NCBI GenBank assembly: GCA_944381325.1
Contig: CALWKS010000001.1
Coordinates: 62,001-126,000 of the forward strand
Direction: 5' to 3'
Length of the DNA: 64,000 nt
Source: an uncultured Christensenellaceae bacterium
GTDB taxonomy: Bacteria > Bacillota > Clostridia > Christensenellales > UBA3700
Position numbers and translations under genes: made by a program. Positions 1 to 8,924 of this stretch are shown here, piece after piece (position 1 is the stretch's first letter; each line of letters begins with the position of its first letter). A model generated the notes under the pieces. That model was given only the letters and a program-made list of their open reading frames with translations, was not told the DNA's origin and ran no database searches.

Positions 1-148
1 CGTCCGTAAGATATACGTCAAACTCTATGCCGTAGCCGTGACTGACTGCGTTTGCGAATGCCGCCATTGAGTTCTCGGGCAGTTTTTTGTTGTCGTGCAG
101 TCCGCGGTGAGCGAAAGGTATTCCTTTAAAAAATTCTCTGTTTTTCAT
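1..148 (-). CDS. Glycerophosphodiester phosphodiesterase, N-terminal part (runs off the window)
   Basis: The minus strand reads 49 codons from an ATG at 148 to the window edge. The motifs AHRGLHD, PENSMAAF and EFDVYLTD are those of the GDPD fold: the HR pair and the E-x-D pair form the metal and substrate site. Enzymes of this family hydrolyse glycerophosphodiesters to glycerol 3-phosphate and an alcohol. No signal peptide is visible, so a cytoplasmic form is likely. It starts 2 nt after the stop of the LUD gene and is probably co-transcribed with it. The C-terminal half is not in the window, so catalytic completeness cannot be judged. Confidence 0.85.
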   Translation of the reverse strand, partial: MKNREFFKGIPFAHRGLHDNKKLPENSMAAFANAVSHGYGIEFDVYLTD

Positions 149-150
149 AA

Positions 151-759
151 TCAATATCCTAATTCTTCGTCGATAAGCAGGACGTATACTTTGTCCTGAT
201 AGCGCGTGGGATGGTGAACGATCGTAGTAACGTTGCACATGCACTCTTTGCCCGTGCAGTTGCCGCATTTGCCCGTTATCGCGCAAGGGGTGGATTTGCC
301 GAGGCGCACTGCGTTGAGATGACAGGTATAGTTGCGTATTCTGTCGACAGCCGCGTCAAAGTCTTTTACTATTTTGTTTTTGCCCACGGCGTAAATTATG
401 TTGGGCACGCCGAAAATGAGAGAAGAAACTCTGTTGGCAGAGCCGTCGGTATTCACGATTTCTCCGTTTTCGGTTATAGCGTTTGCAGAAGCGAGATACC
501 ATTTTGCACTTGCGGCAAGCTGATAAACTCTGTTTTTGAGTTCTTCGGATACTGTCGAATGACTGTAAAGCGTAGTGCCGCGCTGAGTGAGAAGCTCAGG
601 GATGTTGAGCTGATTGAGAGTAACGCTTCCGCCTGCGCCTACGGTGTCGTCGACGGGGATAAGTTCAAGGATCTTATCCGCGGCAGCTTTGCCGTCTGCG
701 CATATTACGGGTATAAAACCGCGCGCAGCGAGTTTTTTTGACAAATCGGTAAGATTCAT
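151..759 (-). CDS. LUD-domain protein (lactate utilization / YkgG-like)
   Basis: This 202-residue protein has the LUD (DUF162) fold signature: an early GAGGSVTL segment, a central SANAITENGEIVNTDG stretch and a Cys-rich C-terminal segment GKCGNCTGKECMCN. LUD proteins occur in the LutABC lactate oxidation complex. Single-gene clostridial versions like this one have no settled function, and no lutA or lutB is nearby. The frame is open to a GTG at 768, but that GTG lies inside the GAGGTG Shine-Dalgarno. The ATG at 759 sits 6 nt after it and is the better start. It is divergent from the aminotransferase and upstream of the phosphodiesterase gene in one unit. Confidence 0.8.
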   Translation of the reverse strand: MNLTDLSKKLAARGFIPVICADGKAAADKILELIPVDDTVGAGGSVTLNQLNIPELLTQRGTTLYSHSTVSEELKNRVYQLAASAKWYLASANAITENGEIVNTDGSANRVSSLIFGVPNIIYAVGKNKIVKDFDAAVDRIRNYTCHLNAVRLGKSTPCAITGKCGNCTGKECMCNVTTIVHHPTRYQDKVYVLLIDEELGY

Positions 760-803
760 ATTATTCACCTCGTTTGTTTCTTATTATATTATATAAAATC
801 CGT

Positions 804-832
804 TTGCTAAAATCCAGTTATTTTTATATAAT
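804..832 (+). promoter_or_regulatory. Sigma-A type promoter for the aminotransferase gene
   Basis: TTGCTA at 804-809 and TATAAT at 827-832 are 17 nt apart. The predicted start near 839 gives a leader of about 30 nt with an AGAGG ribosome site before the ATG at 870. Confidence 0.6.
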
Positions 833-869
833 AATTGTAACGGCGTGCTTTTACGCGCAAGAGGTTTTT

Positions 870-2057
870 ATGATTTCAGAAAAAATGCGTAATATGGTCA
901 AAAACAGCTCGGCTATCCGCGCTATGTTTGAAGAGGGCAAAAAGCTCGCTTCGGTTTACGGCGCAGAAAACGTATACGATTTTTCACTCGGTAATCCAAA
1001 TCTTCCTGCTCCGGAAGAGGTCGCGGCGGCTTTGAAAAACGAGATAGACAATTGCGATCCTTTAGCTCTTCACGGCTATATGTCCAATGCGGGTTACGAA
1101 GACGTGAGACAGGCGGTCGCGGACAATCTGAACGCGCGCTTTGATACAAAATACGACGGCTCGTGTATTGTTATGAGCGTAGGTGCGGCAGGCGGTTTAA
1201 ACGTATTTTTAAAAGCGGTGCTAGATCCGGGAGATGAGGTCGTAGTAATAGCGCCGTTCTTCGGAGAGTACGCAAATTACGTTGCCAATTTTGACGGCAG
1301 ACTTGTTGTCGTAAAACCCAATCCGCCTACATTCCAGCCTGACATAAAGGCTTTTGCCGATGCACTGACATCAAGGACGAAAGCGGTCATAATAAATACG
1401 CCCAACAACCCTACGGGTGTCGTGTATTCTGAAAAAACTCTTACCGCGCTTGCGGACGAGATGAGGAAGGCTGAGAAGAAATTCGGCACAACGATATATC
1501 TGCTCTCGGACGAGCCTTACAGAGAACTGGTATACGGCGGCGTTACACAGCCTTATCCCGCGGTATTTTACAAAAACACGGTGAGCGGATATTCTTTCAG
1601 CAAGTCGTTGTCGCTTGCAGGCGAGAGAATAGGCTATCTTGCGGTAAATCCTGAGTGCGCCGATTTTCAAGACCTTGTCGGCGCTCTGGGTGTGGCTACG
1701 CGCGTGCTTGGATTCGTAAACGCTCCGTCTCTTATCCAGAGAGCGGTTGCTAAGTGTCTTGACTCAAGCGTTGATGTGGGTTATTATGAGAAAAACGGCG
1801 CGGCGCTTAAGAAAATAATGGATAAGTGCGGTTTTGAATACGTAGAGCCTGAAGGCGCGTTTTATCTGTTTGTGAAAGCGCCTGACGGAGATGACGCAAA
1901 GATGTGCGCCAAGGCGAAAGAATTCAGACTGCTGCTTGTTCCTGCAACAGGTTTCGGATGCAAAGGCTGGGTCAGAATAGCATACTGCGTATCGCCTGAA
2001 ACAATAGCGCGTTCAGAGAAATCTTTTCTCGGACTTGCTGAAACATATCGCAAATAA
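870..2057 (+). CDS. PLP-dependent class I/II aminotransferase
   Basis: This 395-residue protein has fold-type I aminotransferase motifs: NTPNNPTG (around residue 174), SDEPYREL (the Asp that contacts the PLP ring nitrogen) and SFSKSLSLAGERIGY, whose Lys (around residue 244) should form the internal aldimine. A C-terminal RIAYCVS segment supplies the carboxylate-binding Arg. The family transfers amino groups between an amino acid, often aspartate or alanine, and a 2-oxo acid in the cytoplasm; the exact substrate cannot be read from sequence. The frame extends upstream to 774, but AGAGG lies just before the ATG at 870, where family homology (MISEKMRNMV) begins. It ends 24 nt before lepA. Confidence 0.88.
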   Translation: MISEKMRNMVKNSSAIRAMFEEGKKLASVYGAENVYDFSLGNPNLPAPEEVAAALKNEIDNCDPLALHGYMSNAGYEDVRQAVADNLNARFDTKYDGSCIVMSVGAAGGLNVFLKAVLDPGDEVVVIAPFFGEYANYVANFDGRLVVVKPNPPTFQPDIKAFADALTSRTKAVIINTPNNPTGVVYSEKTLTALADEMRKAEKKFGTTIYLLSDEPYRELVYGGVTQPYPAVFYKNTVSGYSFSKSLSLAGERIGYLAVNPECADFQDLVGALGVATRVLGFVNAPSLIQRAVAKCLDSSVDVGYYEKNGAALKKIMDKCGFEYVEPEGAFYLFVKAPDGDDAKMCAKAKEFRLLLVPATGFGCKGWVRIAYCVSPETIARSEKSFLGLAETYRK

Positions 2058-2081
2058 GCCCTAGGAGCAAAAGGAGTATAT

Positions 2082-3884
2082 ATGCCCAAGGACCAGACTA
2101 AAATAAGAAATTTTTGTATAGTAGCCCATATCGATCACGGCAAGAGTACGCTTGCCGACCGCATTATGGACGTAACCGAGACCGTCAGCAAGAGAGAAGC
2201 CAAAGAACAGCTTCTCGACAGTATGGATATCGAGCGCGAACGCGGCATTACCATAAAGCTGACGCCTGTAAGAATGAATTACACTTACAACGGCGAGAAG
2301 TATGAATTCAACCTGATAGACACCCCGGGACACGTTGACTTTACTTACGAGGTTTCGCGTTCTCTCAAAGCGTGCGAAGGCGCGATCCTTATCGTGGATG
2401 CGTCGCAGGGTATTGAGGCGCAGACTCTTACCAACGTTTACCTCGCGCTTGACAACGATCTCGAGATCATTCCTGTCATAAATAAGATAGATCTGCCGTC
2501 TGCGCGCCCTTCAGAAGTCAAGAAGGAGATTGAAGACGTGATAGGACTTGACGCTGAAAACGCGCCGCTTGTGTCCGCAAAAGAGGGTATAGGAATAGAA
2601 GAAGTGCTTAAGCAGGTAATAGAGCTTCTGCCTCCTCCGCGCGGAGATTATGACAAACCGCTCAAAGCGCTTATATTCGACTCTTATTACGACAGCTATA
2701 AGGGTGCGGTATCCTTTATCCGCGTATTCGACGGCAAGGTAAGGGCAGGCGACAAAGTAAGATTTTTCGCTACTGGCAAAGAATTCGACGTAACCGAAGT
2801 CGGCGTATTTACTCCGCGTTCAACACCCGTTGAAGAACTCAGCGCGGGGGACGTAGGTTATCTTTGCGCAAGCATAAAGAACGTAAGCGACACAAAGGTG
2901 GGCGATACGATAACCCTTGCGGCAAACGGCGCAAAAGAGCCTTTGGACGGTTTTAAAGAAGTCAGTCCTATGGTTTTCTGCGGAATATATCCCACAGACG
3001 GCGCAAGATACAACGACCTTAAAGACGCTCTTGAAAAGCTCAAGCTCAACGACGCTTCGCTTATGTACGAGCCTGAAGTTTCGACGGCTCTCGGCTTCGG
3101 TTTCAGATGCGGCTTCCTGGGGCTTCTGCATATGGAGATCATTCAGGAAAGACTTGAAAGAGAATTCGATCTCGATCTGATAACCACCGCACCCGGCGTT
3201 TCTTACAACGTAGTCAAGACCAACGGTGAGACGGTGCTTGTTTCCAATCCTTCAAATCTTCCGCCTGCGGGAGATATCGACCATATGGAAGAGCCTGTCG
3301 TAAAGGCGTTCCTGTATACACCGCCTGAATACGTAGGTCCTATAATGGAATTGTGCCAGGACAAGCGCGGAACGTTCCTCGATATGACTTATCTTGAGAC
3401 GACCAGAGTAAAAATAGAATACGAAATGCCGCTTAACGAAATAATATACGACTTCTTCGATTCGCTCAAGTCCCGTACGCGCGGCTACGCGAGTATGGAC
3501 TACGAAATAATCGGATATAAAGAAAGCGATCTTGTAAAACTCGACTTGCTTCTCAACGGTGAGATATGCGACGCACTCAGCATTATCGTGCACAGAGACA
3601 AGGCTTATGCGCGCGGCAGAGGAATTGCAGAAAAGCTAAAAGAGGTAATCCCGCGTCAGCTTTTCGAAATCCCGATCCAGGCGGCAATCGGCGGCAAGGT
3701 GATTGCAAGAGAGACGGTGAAAGCGATGAGAAAAGACGTCCTTGCAAAGTGCTACGGCGGCGATATTACACGTAAGAAGAAACTTCTCGAGAAACAGAAA
3801 GAAGGCAAAAAGCGCATGCGTCAGATAGGCTCTGTCGAAGTGCCAAGCGAAGCGTTTATGACCATTCTGAAGTTTGACAAATGA
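2082..3884 (+). CDS. lepA: Elongation factor 4 (LepA), back-translocating GTPase
   Basis: This 600-residue translational GTPase has G1 [10 protein letters not shown]2 [10 protein letters not shown]3 DTPGHVDF and G4 NKIDLPSA at its N-terminus, followed by EF-G-like domains II, III and V and the LepA-specific C-terminal domain with KAYARGRG and EVPSEAFM. Length matches the family (about 600). LepA acts on ribosomes, remodelling stalled or mistranslocated complexes. The start has AAAGGAG upstream. Its stop overlaps the hemW start by 4 nt (ATGA), and the lepA-hemW order is common in Firmicutes. Confidence 0.97.
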   Translation: MPKDQTKIRNFCIVAHIDHGKSTLADRIMDVTETVSKREAKEQLLDSMDIERERGITIKLTPVRMNYTYNGEKYEFNLIDTPGHVDFTYEVSRSLKACEGAILIVDASQGIEAQTLTNVYLALDNDLEIIPVINKIDLPSARPSEVKKEIEDVIGLDAENAPLVSAKEGIGIEEVLKQVIELLPPPRGDYDKPLKALIFDSYYDSYKGAVSFIRVFDGKVRAGDKVRFFATGKEFDVTEVGVFTPRSTPVEELSAGDVGYLCASIKNVSDTKVGDTITLAANGAKEPLDGFKEVSPMVFCGIYPTDGARYNDLKDALEKLKLNDASLMYEPEVSTALGFGFRCGFLGLLHMEIIQERLEREFDLDLITTAPGVSYNVVKTNGETVLVSNPSNLPPAGDIDHMEEPVVKAFLYTPPEYVGPIMELCQDKRGTFLDMTYLETTRVKIEYEMPLNEIIYDFFDSLKSRTRGYASMDYEIIGYKESDLVKLDLLLNGEICDALSIIVHRDKAYARGRGIAEKLKEVIPRQLFEIPIQAAIGGKVIARETVKAMRKDVLAKCYGGDITRKKKLLEKQKEGKKRMRQIGSVEVPSEAFMTILKFDK

Positions 3885-4996
3885 GCACGGCGGGAATATA
3901 CGTTCATATTCCTTTCTGCCGTTCAAAGTGCAGATACTGCGACTTTGTTTCTGTGTGCTCGGACGAAGATAAACAGAAAAGCTATGTAAGTGCTTTAATA
4001 AAAGAAATCAACACGGGCAGGAAAATTTTTGACGGCGAAGCAGACACCTTGTATATAGGCGGAGGCACGCCGTCCTGTCTTTATAAAGGCGCGGTAAAAG
4101 AGATCGCCGAAGCATTGGCGGATACTTTCGACCTGAGACTGAAAGAGTTTACTACAGAATGCAATCCTGACAGCTTTGACGAGGAGAAAGCGGAAGAATT
4201 AAAAGCGGCAGGCGTAACCAGAATCAGCCTGGGCGTTCAGTCGTTCGACGACGACGTGTTGAAGTGGGCAGGCAGAAGACATGATCGTAAGACGGCAGAA
4301 AGAGCTGTGAAGATCGCTGTGCGATACGGCTTTGACGTCAGCGCGGATCTTATGCTCGGTCTGAAAGGTCAGACAGAACAAGACATTGAGAATTTTATAT
4401 CGTTTATGTCTGACGAGGGAGTCGAGCATAATTCCGCATATATGTTGAAGGTGGAAGAAGGCACTCCGCTTGCGAATGATGTCAAAAACGGACTCGTTAT
4501 TCCTTCTGAAGACGAATGCGTCAGACTTTACGAGTTTGCTTATTCTCGGCTTTTAAAGGTAGGCTTCAGCCGTTATGAGACGAGTAATTTCTGCAAGAAC
4601 GCAAAAGTATGTTTGCATAACATGAAATACTGGACTATGCAGGATTATCTTGCATTCGGCGTTGCGGCGCACGGCAAGACAGGAAGATACAGATATTACA
4701 ACGCATCGGATATCGATAAATATATTCGGGAAATAAACTCGGGCACGCACAGATATCTCACTGAAGAAGAAATGAGCGAAGACGACGAGCTTGGCGAATA
4801 TATAATGCTGGGACTAAGGCTTGAACAGGGTATCAATGTTAAAGAGACTGAAAAAAAGTTCAACATAGACTTCAATAAACGTTTTGAACAGGGGCTTAAG
4901 AGCGCGGCAAATTATATTGATTTTGACGGAAAGACGCTGAAAATCAAGCCTTGCTACGCACTTGTCGCCAACAGTATAATCAATATGTTTTTATAA
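3881..4996 (+). CDS. hemW: HemW, radical SAM heme chaperone (coproporphyrinogen oxidase-like)
   Basis: The 371-residue protein starts [10 protein letters not shown] and carries the radical SAM cluster motif C-x3-C-x2-C at residues 13, 17 and 20 (CRSKCRYC). GGGTPS, ECNPDS, SLGVQSF and the C-terminal GLRLEQGI segment are HemW/HemN family marks. HemW-type proteins bind heme and an iron-sulfur cluster and are often misannotated as HemN; no heme-synthesis genes are adjacent. Translation is coupled to lepA through the ATGA overlap. The bidirectional terminator at 5045-5068 ends the unit. Confidence 0.92.
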   Translation: MSTAGIYVHIPFCRSKCRYCDFVSVCSDEDKQKSYVSALIKEINTGRKIFDGEADTLYIGGGTPSCLYKGAVKEIAEALADTFDLRLKEFTTECNPDSFDEEKAEELKAAGVTRISLGVQSFDDDVLKWAGRRHDRKTAERAVKIAVRYGFDVSADLMLGLKGQTEQDIENFISFMSDEGVEHNSAYMLKVEEGTPLANDVKNGLVIPSEDECVRLYEFAYSRLLKVGFSRYETSNFCKNAKVCLHNMKYWTMQDYLAFGVAAHGKTGRYRYYNASDIDKYIREINSGTHRYLTEEEMSEDDELGEYIMLGLRLEQGINVKETEKKFNIDFNKRFEQGLKSAANYIDFDGKTLKIKPCYALVANSIINMFL

Positions 4997-5044
4997 TCCT
5001 AAACAATTTCATTACAGTGCGCAAATATGACTGACAAATAAAAA

Positions 5045-5068
5045 ACGGGACTAATGTCCCGTCTTTTT
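5045..5068. terminator. Bidirectional terminator between hemW and the zinc-ribbon gene
   Basis: ACGGGAC and GTCCCGT form a 7-bp stem with a TAAT loop. T-rich tracts on both strands suit convergent termination of hemW and the minus-strand small gene. Confidence 0.75.
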
Positions 5069-5214
5069 TACTCCTTGGTAAAAGTTGTGTTGTTGCAGTT
5101 GGGGCAGGGCGGCATTTTGTCTTCCATACCCAGCTTAAGACTGAAACCGCAGTTGGTGCAGACGTAGTTGCCCTTGCCGGGCTTCTGACCCGTGCTGTAC
5201 TGTTGAGTTCTCAT
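5068..5214 (-). CDS. Small zinc-ribbon protein (48 residues)
   Basis: Starting at the ATG at 5214, the minus strand encodes 48 residues with two knuckles, YVCTNCGF and PCPNCN, spaced 15 residues apart. That arrangement is a single rubredoxin-like or zinc-ribbon site. A strong AAAGGAGG lies 8 nt before the start. The function is unknown; such proteins in Clostridia are usually called zinc ribbon-containing or rubredoxin-like proteins. The gene is convergent with hemW and separated from it only by the terminator. The clear ribosome site and the four Cys make it a real gene despite its size. Confidence 0.8.
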   Translation of the reverse strand: MRTQQYSTGQKPGKGNYVCTNCGFSLKLGMEDKMPPCPNCNNTTFTKE

Positions 5215-5314
5215 TACGCTTACCTCCTTTGCACGATTGTGCTATGTAGTCGGGTAAAGAGCTTTGCCGCTTCTGAAAATATTATTAACTCAATTTTTAA
5301 ACTTATTCAAACAC

Positions 5315-5344
5315 TTGCGCCTTAACATACGGTTGTTATATGAT
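5315..5344 (+). promoter_or_regulatory. Promoter giving a predicted leaderless mRNA for the 5351 gene
   Basis: TTGCGC at 5315-5320 and TATGAT at 5339-5344 are separated by 18 nt. Six nt separate the -10 box from the ATG at 5351, so +1 falls on the start codon. No Shine-Dalgarno precedes that ATG. Confidence 0.5.
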
Positions 5345-5350
5345 AATAAT

Positions 5351-6301
5351 ATGGAAGAGAGGAAGAAGGTGTCCGCAGAAGTCGACGGTAACGGCGCTGC
5401 GGCTTGCAAAGAAGAATCGAAGTTTACCAAGTTTATGCGCGTCAAGCGCAATCTGTCAATCTGCTTTAATTTCGTATACATAATAGCTTACATGGCTTTT
5501 ACGGTGTTTACGTTTGCAGGGGACAATGCGCAGATAACGTGGCTTCCGTATTTATTCGGCGGATTTATCGTGCTGTACATGGCGCTGTTTATCGCGTCTC
5601 TCGTTATAGCCAAAAACGACAGAAGAAAAGCGAATACGGTCAAGGATTACAAGAGTGGGCTGAAAATTGTCAAAAAACTGCTTAAGCTGGTCAATCTGAT
5701 ACTTGCCATCGCGCTTGTCGTGAACGCTGTCAGCGGCGACAGAAATCTATTTTCGCTTATATTGTCATGCGTATCCGTATTGTATGTCATATTGCAGATA
5801 ATCCTTGAAATACGCAAGATGATAAAGCGCCGCAAGAAGCTTAAAATAAAAGAGAAAAAAGAAGAATGCGACAAGAAATTTATCGAAGACGTAAAGCAGA
5901 TCTGGAACGGCACTGAAAAGACTCAGCAGTCAGAAGGAGTACAAACAGAAGCTATTACTTCTTCTGAAAACAACGACGGACAGGTAATTGCAGCCGCAGA
6001 AGACGTCAACGCTGTTGCTGTATCTGGAAAAGAGAACGAAACGGCTGAAGTTGCTGTCGTTGAAAAACCTGCAAAAAAAGGCGTTTCAGCGAAGATTACA
6101 GATCTGAGCAAAGCGGCAAACAAGAAGATATCCGACGTAAAAAAGAGTGCTCAGGATAAAGTAGACGCTGTAAAATCCACTGCAGAAAAAGCAAAAAAGA
6201 TAACTGCACGTGCAAAAGAGTATTACGGCGAGCGCAAAAAGATAGACGAAGAAATGTCTGGCAAGAAGAAAAAGTCAGACAAAAAAGAAGTGAAGAAATA
6301 A
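5351..6301 (+). CDS. Four-TM membrane protein with Lys/Glu-rich cytoplasmic tail, unknown function
   Basis: The 316-residue protein has about four hydrophobic segments in residues 35-160 (for example FNFVYIIAYMAFTVFTF and LILAIALVVNAV). A long charged region of about 150 residues follows, rich in Lys, Glu and Ala, ending in a predicted helical part with KKISDVKKSAQDKVDAVK and a KKKKSDKKEVKK end. I do not recognise the family. The frame is open from a TTG at 5264, but that lacks a ribosome site and overlaps the promoter. The ATG at 5351 lies where transcription should begin. The acetyltransferase gene follows 6 nt later. Confidence 0.7.
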   Translation: MEERKKVSAEVDGNGAAACKEESKFTKFMRVKRNLSICFNFVYIIAYMAFTVFTFAGDNAQITWLPYLFGGFIVLYMALFIASLVIAKNDRRKANTVKDYKSGLKIVKKLLKLVNLILAIALVVNAVSGDRNLFSLILSCVSVLYVILQIILEIRKMIKRRKKLKIKEKKEECDKKFIEDVKQIWNGTEKTQQSEGVQTEAITSSENNDGQVIAAAEDVNAVAVSGKENETAEVAVVEKPAKKGVSAKITDLSKAANKKISDVKKSAQDKVDAVKSTAEKAKKITARAKEYYGERKKIDEEMSGKKKKSDKKEVKK

Positions 6302-6307
6302 TCTTTT

Positions 6308-6766
6308 ATGAATATCGGGATAATAGAGAAAGACAGGCTGAAAGAAGCGCTTGCGCTTATAAGAGAAACGTTTTCTGAATTCGTTGCTACTTATTATACA
6401 GAGGAAGGTGTAGACAGTTTTATAAAATACCATTCCGACTGCTCAAATTTCGACGACGCTGTTTTTTACGGCGCATACGATGAAAAAGGGGAGCTTGCGG
6501 GCGTACTCGGTGCAACAGACGACCTTTCACATATAATCGCGTTTTACGTAAAGAAAAACTTTCAGAATAAGGGAATAGGAAGCGCTCTTTTCAAGCGCTT
6601 CTGCGAGGACAATTCAAACGCTTACGTAACTGTCAACGCTTCTCCCTATGCAACCGCTATTTACGAGAAGCTGGGCTTTATAGAAGCGGGAGAGATGCAG
6701 GAGGTTGACGGACGTCTGTTTACCCCTATGATGTACGTGTTCAGATTCGGAAAAACTCAGCATTGA
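6308..6766 (+). CDS. GNAT family N-acetyltransferase
   Basis: The 152-residue single-domain protein shows the GNAT acetyl-CoA loop as KNFQNKGIGSALFKRF (Q/R-x-x-G-x-G/A type), followed by VNASPYATAIYEKLGF, the typical beta-5/alpha-4 region. GNAT enzymes transfer an acetyl group from acetyl-CoA to an amine; the substrate cannot be predicted here. There is no good Shine-Dalgarno before the ATG at 6308 and the gap to the upstream stop is 6 nt, so translation is probably coupled to the membrane protein gene. Confidence 0.85.
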   Translation: MNIGIIEKDRLKEALALIRETFSEFVATYYTEEGVDSFIKYHSDCSNFDDAVFYGAYDEKGELAGVLGATDDLSHIIAFYVKKNFQNKGIGSALFKRFCEDNSNAYVTVNASPYATAIYEKLGFIEAGEMQEVDGRLFTPMMYVFRFGKTQH

Positions 6767-6829
6767 TTTGACGTTTAAAGAAATCGAACGATACAGAGGG
6801 ATTAAAAAATCTTCCGATATACACATATA

Positions 6830-6858
6830 TTGACAAATAAAGCAATATTGAATACAAT
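6830..6858 (+). promoter_or_regulatory. Near-consensus promoter in front of a candidate small RNA
   Basis: TTGACA at 6830-6835 and TACAAT at 6853-6858 have the optimal 17-nt spacing. No protein gene of normal size follows before 7042. Confidence 0.7.
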
Positions 6859-6862
6859 TTAT

Positions 6863-6936
6863 ATGCAAGGTGAAACTTGCATTGACTGTGGTGTGAATAA
6901 TACCTTCGTAGGGCTCTTGCTGTTGCAAGAGCCTTT
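6863..6936 (+). ncRNA. Candidate small RNA (about 75 nt) with 5' hairpin and 3' terminator
   Basis: A transcript starting near 6863 would begin with a hairpin, ATGCAAG/CTTGCAT around a GTGAAA loop (6863-6882). It then has about 29 unpaired nt and ends in a strong stem, GGCTCTTGC/GCAAGAGCC with a TGTT loop (6912-6933), followed by TTT. Promoter, compact structured body and terminator together look like a stand-alone small RNA. An alternative is a leaderless 28-codon peptide starting at the same ATG (MQGETCIDCG...), which has no ribosome site and overlaps both hairpins. I do not recognise an RNA family. Confidence 0.5.
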
Positions 6937-6991
6937 AATCTATCTATAAATCTTTACAACATAAATACGATAATTAATAAAATCACAAATA

Positions 6992-7019
6992 AAAGCGGAC
7001 GGTTTTTGCCGTCCGCTTT
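6992..7019 (-). terminator. Terminator of the M28 peptidase gene
   Basis: AAAGCGGACGG and CCGTCCGCTTT form an 11-bp stem with a 6-nt loop. Read on the minus strand it is followed by a T-rich tract, 22 nt past the peptidase stop. Confidence 0.75.
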
Positions 7020-7041
7020 GCTTATTCATTAATGTTTCAAA

Positions 7042-8268
7042 TTATTTGCTCAGACCTTTTTCATCGAATTCGCTGATGAAATCAACCGTGATATCGAGGA
7101 CCTTTGAGAGGCACTCGGGGCTTAAGTTGTCGTAGTTGTCAAGGCGTGTATGGTAATACTCCTTGACCTGAGGAGCCATAGCTGCGATGCAGGCTGATTT
7201 CCTGCCTGCCTGAGCAAAAGCCGCCGCGTCCGTTGCACCTGCGTAGACAGAGCCGTAATGCAGATCCATACCGTTCTTTGCAGCTGCGCGCTTTATGAGG
7301 TCGCAGGTTGGCATATCCAGTTTTACGGTGCCGTTCAGGTCTTTGTTGTAGATAACGAGGTGCTCGAGCTCTCTGAGAGTTTCGTAGGTTACGAAAACGG
7401 TTTCGACGTCTTTTTCCTGCCACAGGTCGGGATTGTTGCGACAGAAGAATTTCGCACCGCGGAGTCCCGCTTCTTCAGAACCTGTTATGAGAGCAACTAC
7501 TTCGGTATTTTCCAGACGGATATCGTTTTCATGCATAAGCTTGAGCACGGATATTGCCATATAGCAAGCCGTCAGGTTGTCGTTCGCGCCGGGGACAGGT
7601 CTTCTGATGTCTGAGAACAGGAAGAACGCAATGTAGAAAGGTACGAATATTACCGAAGCGATACCCATGTAAAGAGGAACGCCTTGAGGAGTACCGATAA
7701 CTCCGCCCATGCTTATGCATGCGACAATAACACATGCGAGCACATATATTACGCCGATAATGGGAATAATTATGCTTGTAAGGAAGAGGTTGTAACCGCC
7801 GACATAATGCCAGTGCCATTCGTAAGTCGCGTCAGAATGTCCGTTGAGAACGATGCGGCGCTTAAGCTGTCCCTTTGGTTTGATCCCGCCCCATACGTTG
7901 CCCGATTCACGCTTTTTGAAGAGCCAGTCTATCGTTTCGCGGTAAAGAACGAACTGTCCCACCATGGGAATGAGAGCCAAGAGCACGCATACGACGCTGA
8001 CGATGGGCGCAAAGAAGTATGTTGCGATCGCAAGCATCATAAATACGCCTACGAAATACGTCCAGCCGAAGAATGCGTGGGGAGCGACTTTAAAGCTTTC
8101 GCCGTGAGAGTCGTCGCCGTATTCGGCTATCTGCGATTTCATGTAGTCGAGGGCTTTTCGTTCTCCGTCATTGCCGGGGTCGCGGTCGCCGAAATCTTTT
8201 ATGACGTGTTCAATCTCGTCACAAATGAACTTTACGGCATCGTCTTTCTGCTGTCTGGTAAAATCCAT
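7042..8268 (-). CDS. M28-family metallopeptidase with embedded transmembrane segments
   Basis: The 408-residue protein has M28 aminopeptidase marks: NGHSDA (His144, Asp146), PGANDN (Asp230), GSEEAGLRG (Glu265, Glu266), GATDAAAF (Asp347) and YYHTRLDN (His373), all in the order expected for a two-zinc site. Unusually, hydrophobic segments near residues 67-108 precede the first His, and a further pair near 160-187 and 198-219 lies between the His and Asp ligands. There is no signal peptide. The family removes N-terminal amino acids; a membrane-embedded role is inference. AGAGGTGG precedes the ATG at 8268. It is a single-gene unit with its own terminator. Confidence 0.82.
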   Translation of the reverse strand: MDFTRQQKDDAVKFICDEIEHVIKDFGDRDPGNDGERKALDYMKSQIAEYGDDSHGESFKVAPHAFFGWTYFVGVFMMLAIATYFFAPIVSVVCVLLALIPMVGQFVLYRETIDWLFKKRESGNVWGGIKPKGQLKRRIVLNGHSDATYEWHWHYVGGYNLFLTSIIIPIIGVIYVLACVIVACISMGGVIGTPQGVPLYMGIASVIFVPFYIAFFLFSDIRRPVPGANDNLTACYMAISVLKLMHENDIRLENTEVVALITGSEEAGLRGAKFFCRNNPDLWQEKDVETVFVTYETLRELEHLVIYNKDLNGTVKLDMPTCDLIKRAAAKNGMDLHYGSVYAGATDAAAFAQAGRKSACIAAMAPQVKEYYHTRLDNYDNLSPECLSKVLDITVDFISEFDEKGLSK

Positions 8269-8443
8269 AATCCACCTCTTTTACATATAATACAATAATT
8301 ATACATTAGGTAGCGGTATATGTCCAGACTTTATTTTATTTAACTGTCATAAAATGGCGGCATATAATACAATTGTATCGTCTTTTTTAAAGGCTGAATG
8401 CAGTTTTTGAGACGGGGATAAAGCGTGTTTACAATGATTTTAC

Positions 8444-8472
8444 TTGCATACGCGATTAACGTGTGCGATAAT
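8444..8472 (+). promoter_or_regulatory. Promoter for the 8493 gene
   Basis: TTGCAT at 8444-8449 and GATAAT at 8467-8472 are 17 nt apart. The start near 8479 leaves a short leader with a GAAGGA-type ribosome site. Confidence 0.5.
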
Positions 8473-8492
8473 ATCTGTGAAGGAATAGGATT

Positions 8493-8828
8493 ATGAAAAA
8501 AAGACTTGTTTTGATTGCAATTTTATCTGTAGCGTTATGCCTGGTCATGGCAGGAACGACATGCTTTGCGGCAGAGGAAACCAACGTAAAGCCCGTTGCC
8601 ACGATGGGCGATATATTCTTTTACATTCTTGCCGCAGCATTGGTCATAGCTTTAATTGCCATATGCATTATTTTCAGATACAGCAAAAAATTCGTGATAA
8701 AAGAAAGAGAAAGACTTATCGAGCAGAAAAAAGAATACGTGCCTGCAAAAGAAATCCGCGTTTGCGACGGAGCGTCGGATAGAGAAAACAAGACAGAAAA
8801 ACAGGTTGAAAAAGAAAAGACAGAATAA
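8493..8828 (+). CDS. Small exported or membrane protein, unknown function (111 residues)
   Basis: A signal peptide is clear: KKRLVLIAILSVALCLVMAG with likely cleavage after CFA near residue 26. A second hydrophobic helix (IFFYILAAALVIALIAICIIF, about residues 41-61) would hold the mature protein in the membrane. A 45-residue charged cytoplasmic tail rich in Lys and Glu follows. I do not recognise a domain. It has its own promoter and terminator, so it is monocistronic. It precedes the lipoprotein trio but shares no similarity with it. Confidence 0.7.
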   Translation: MKKRLVLIAILSVALCLVMAGTTCFAAEETNVKPVATMGDIFFYILAAALVIALIAICIIFRYSKKFVIKERERLIEQKKEYVPAKEIRVCDGASDRENKTEKQVEKEKTE

Positions 8829-8837
8829 AAAGCTGCA

Positions 8838-8862
8838 CCCCGGTTGAAACCGGGGCTTTTTT
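8838..8862 (+). terminator. Terminator after the 8493 gene
   Basis: CCCCGG and CCGGGG pair around a TTGAAA loop, followed by a T-tract. Confidence 0.8.
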
Positions 8863-8924
8863 ATAAAGATCACAGGTTTTGCGCGTAAAATCTGAATTTT
8901 AGCGCTTTGAATTAAAATACCGTA

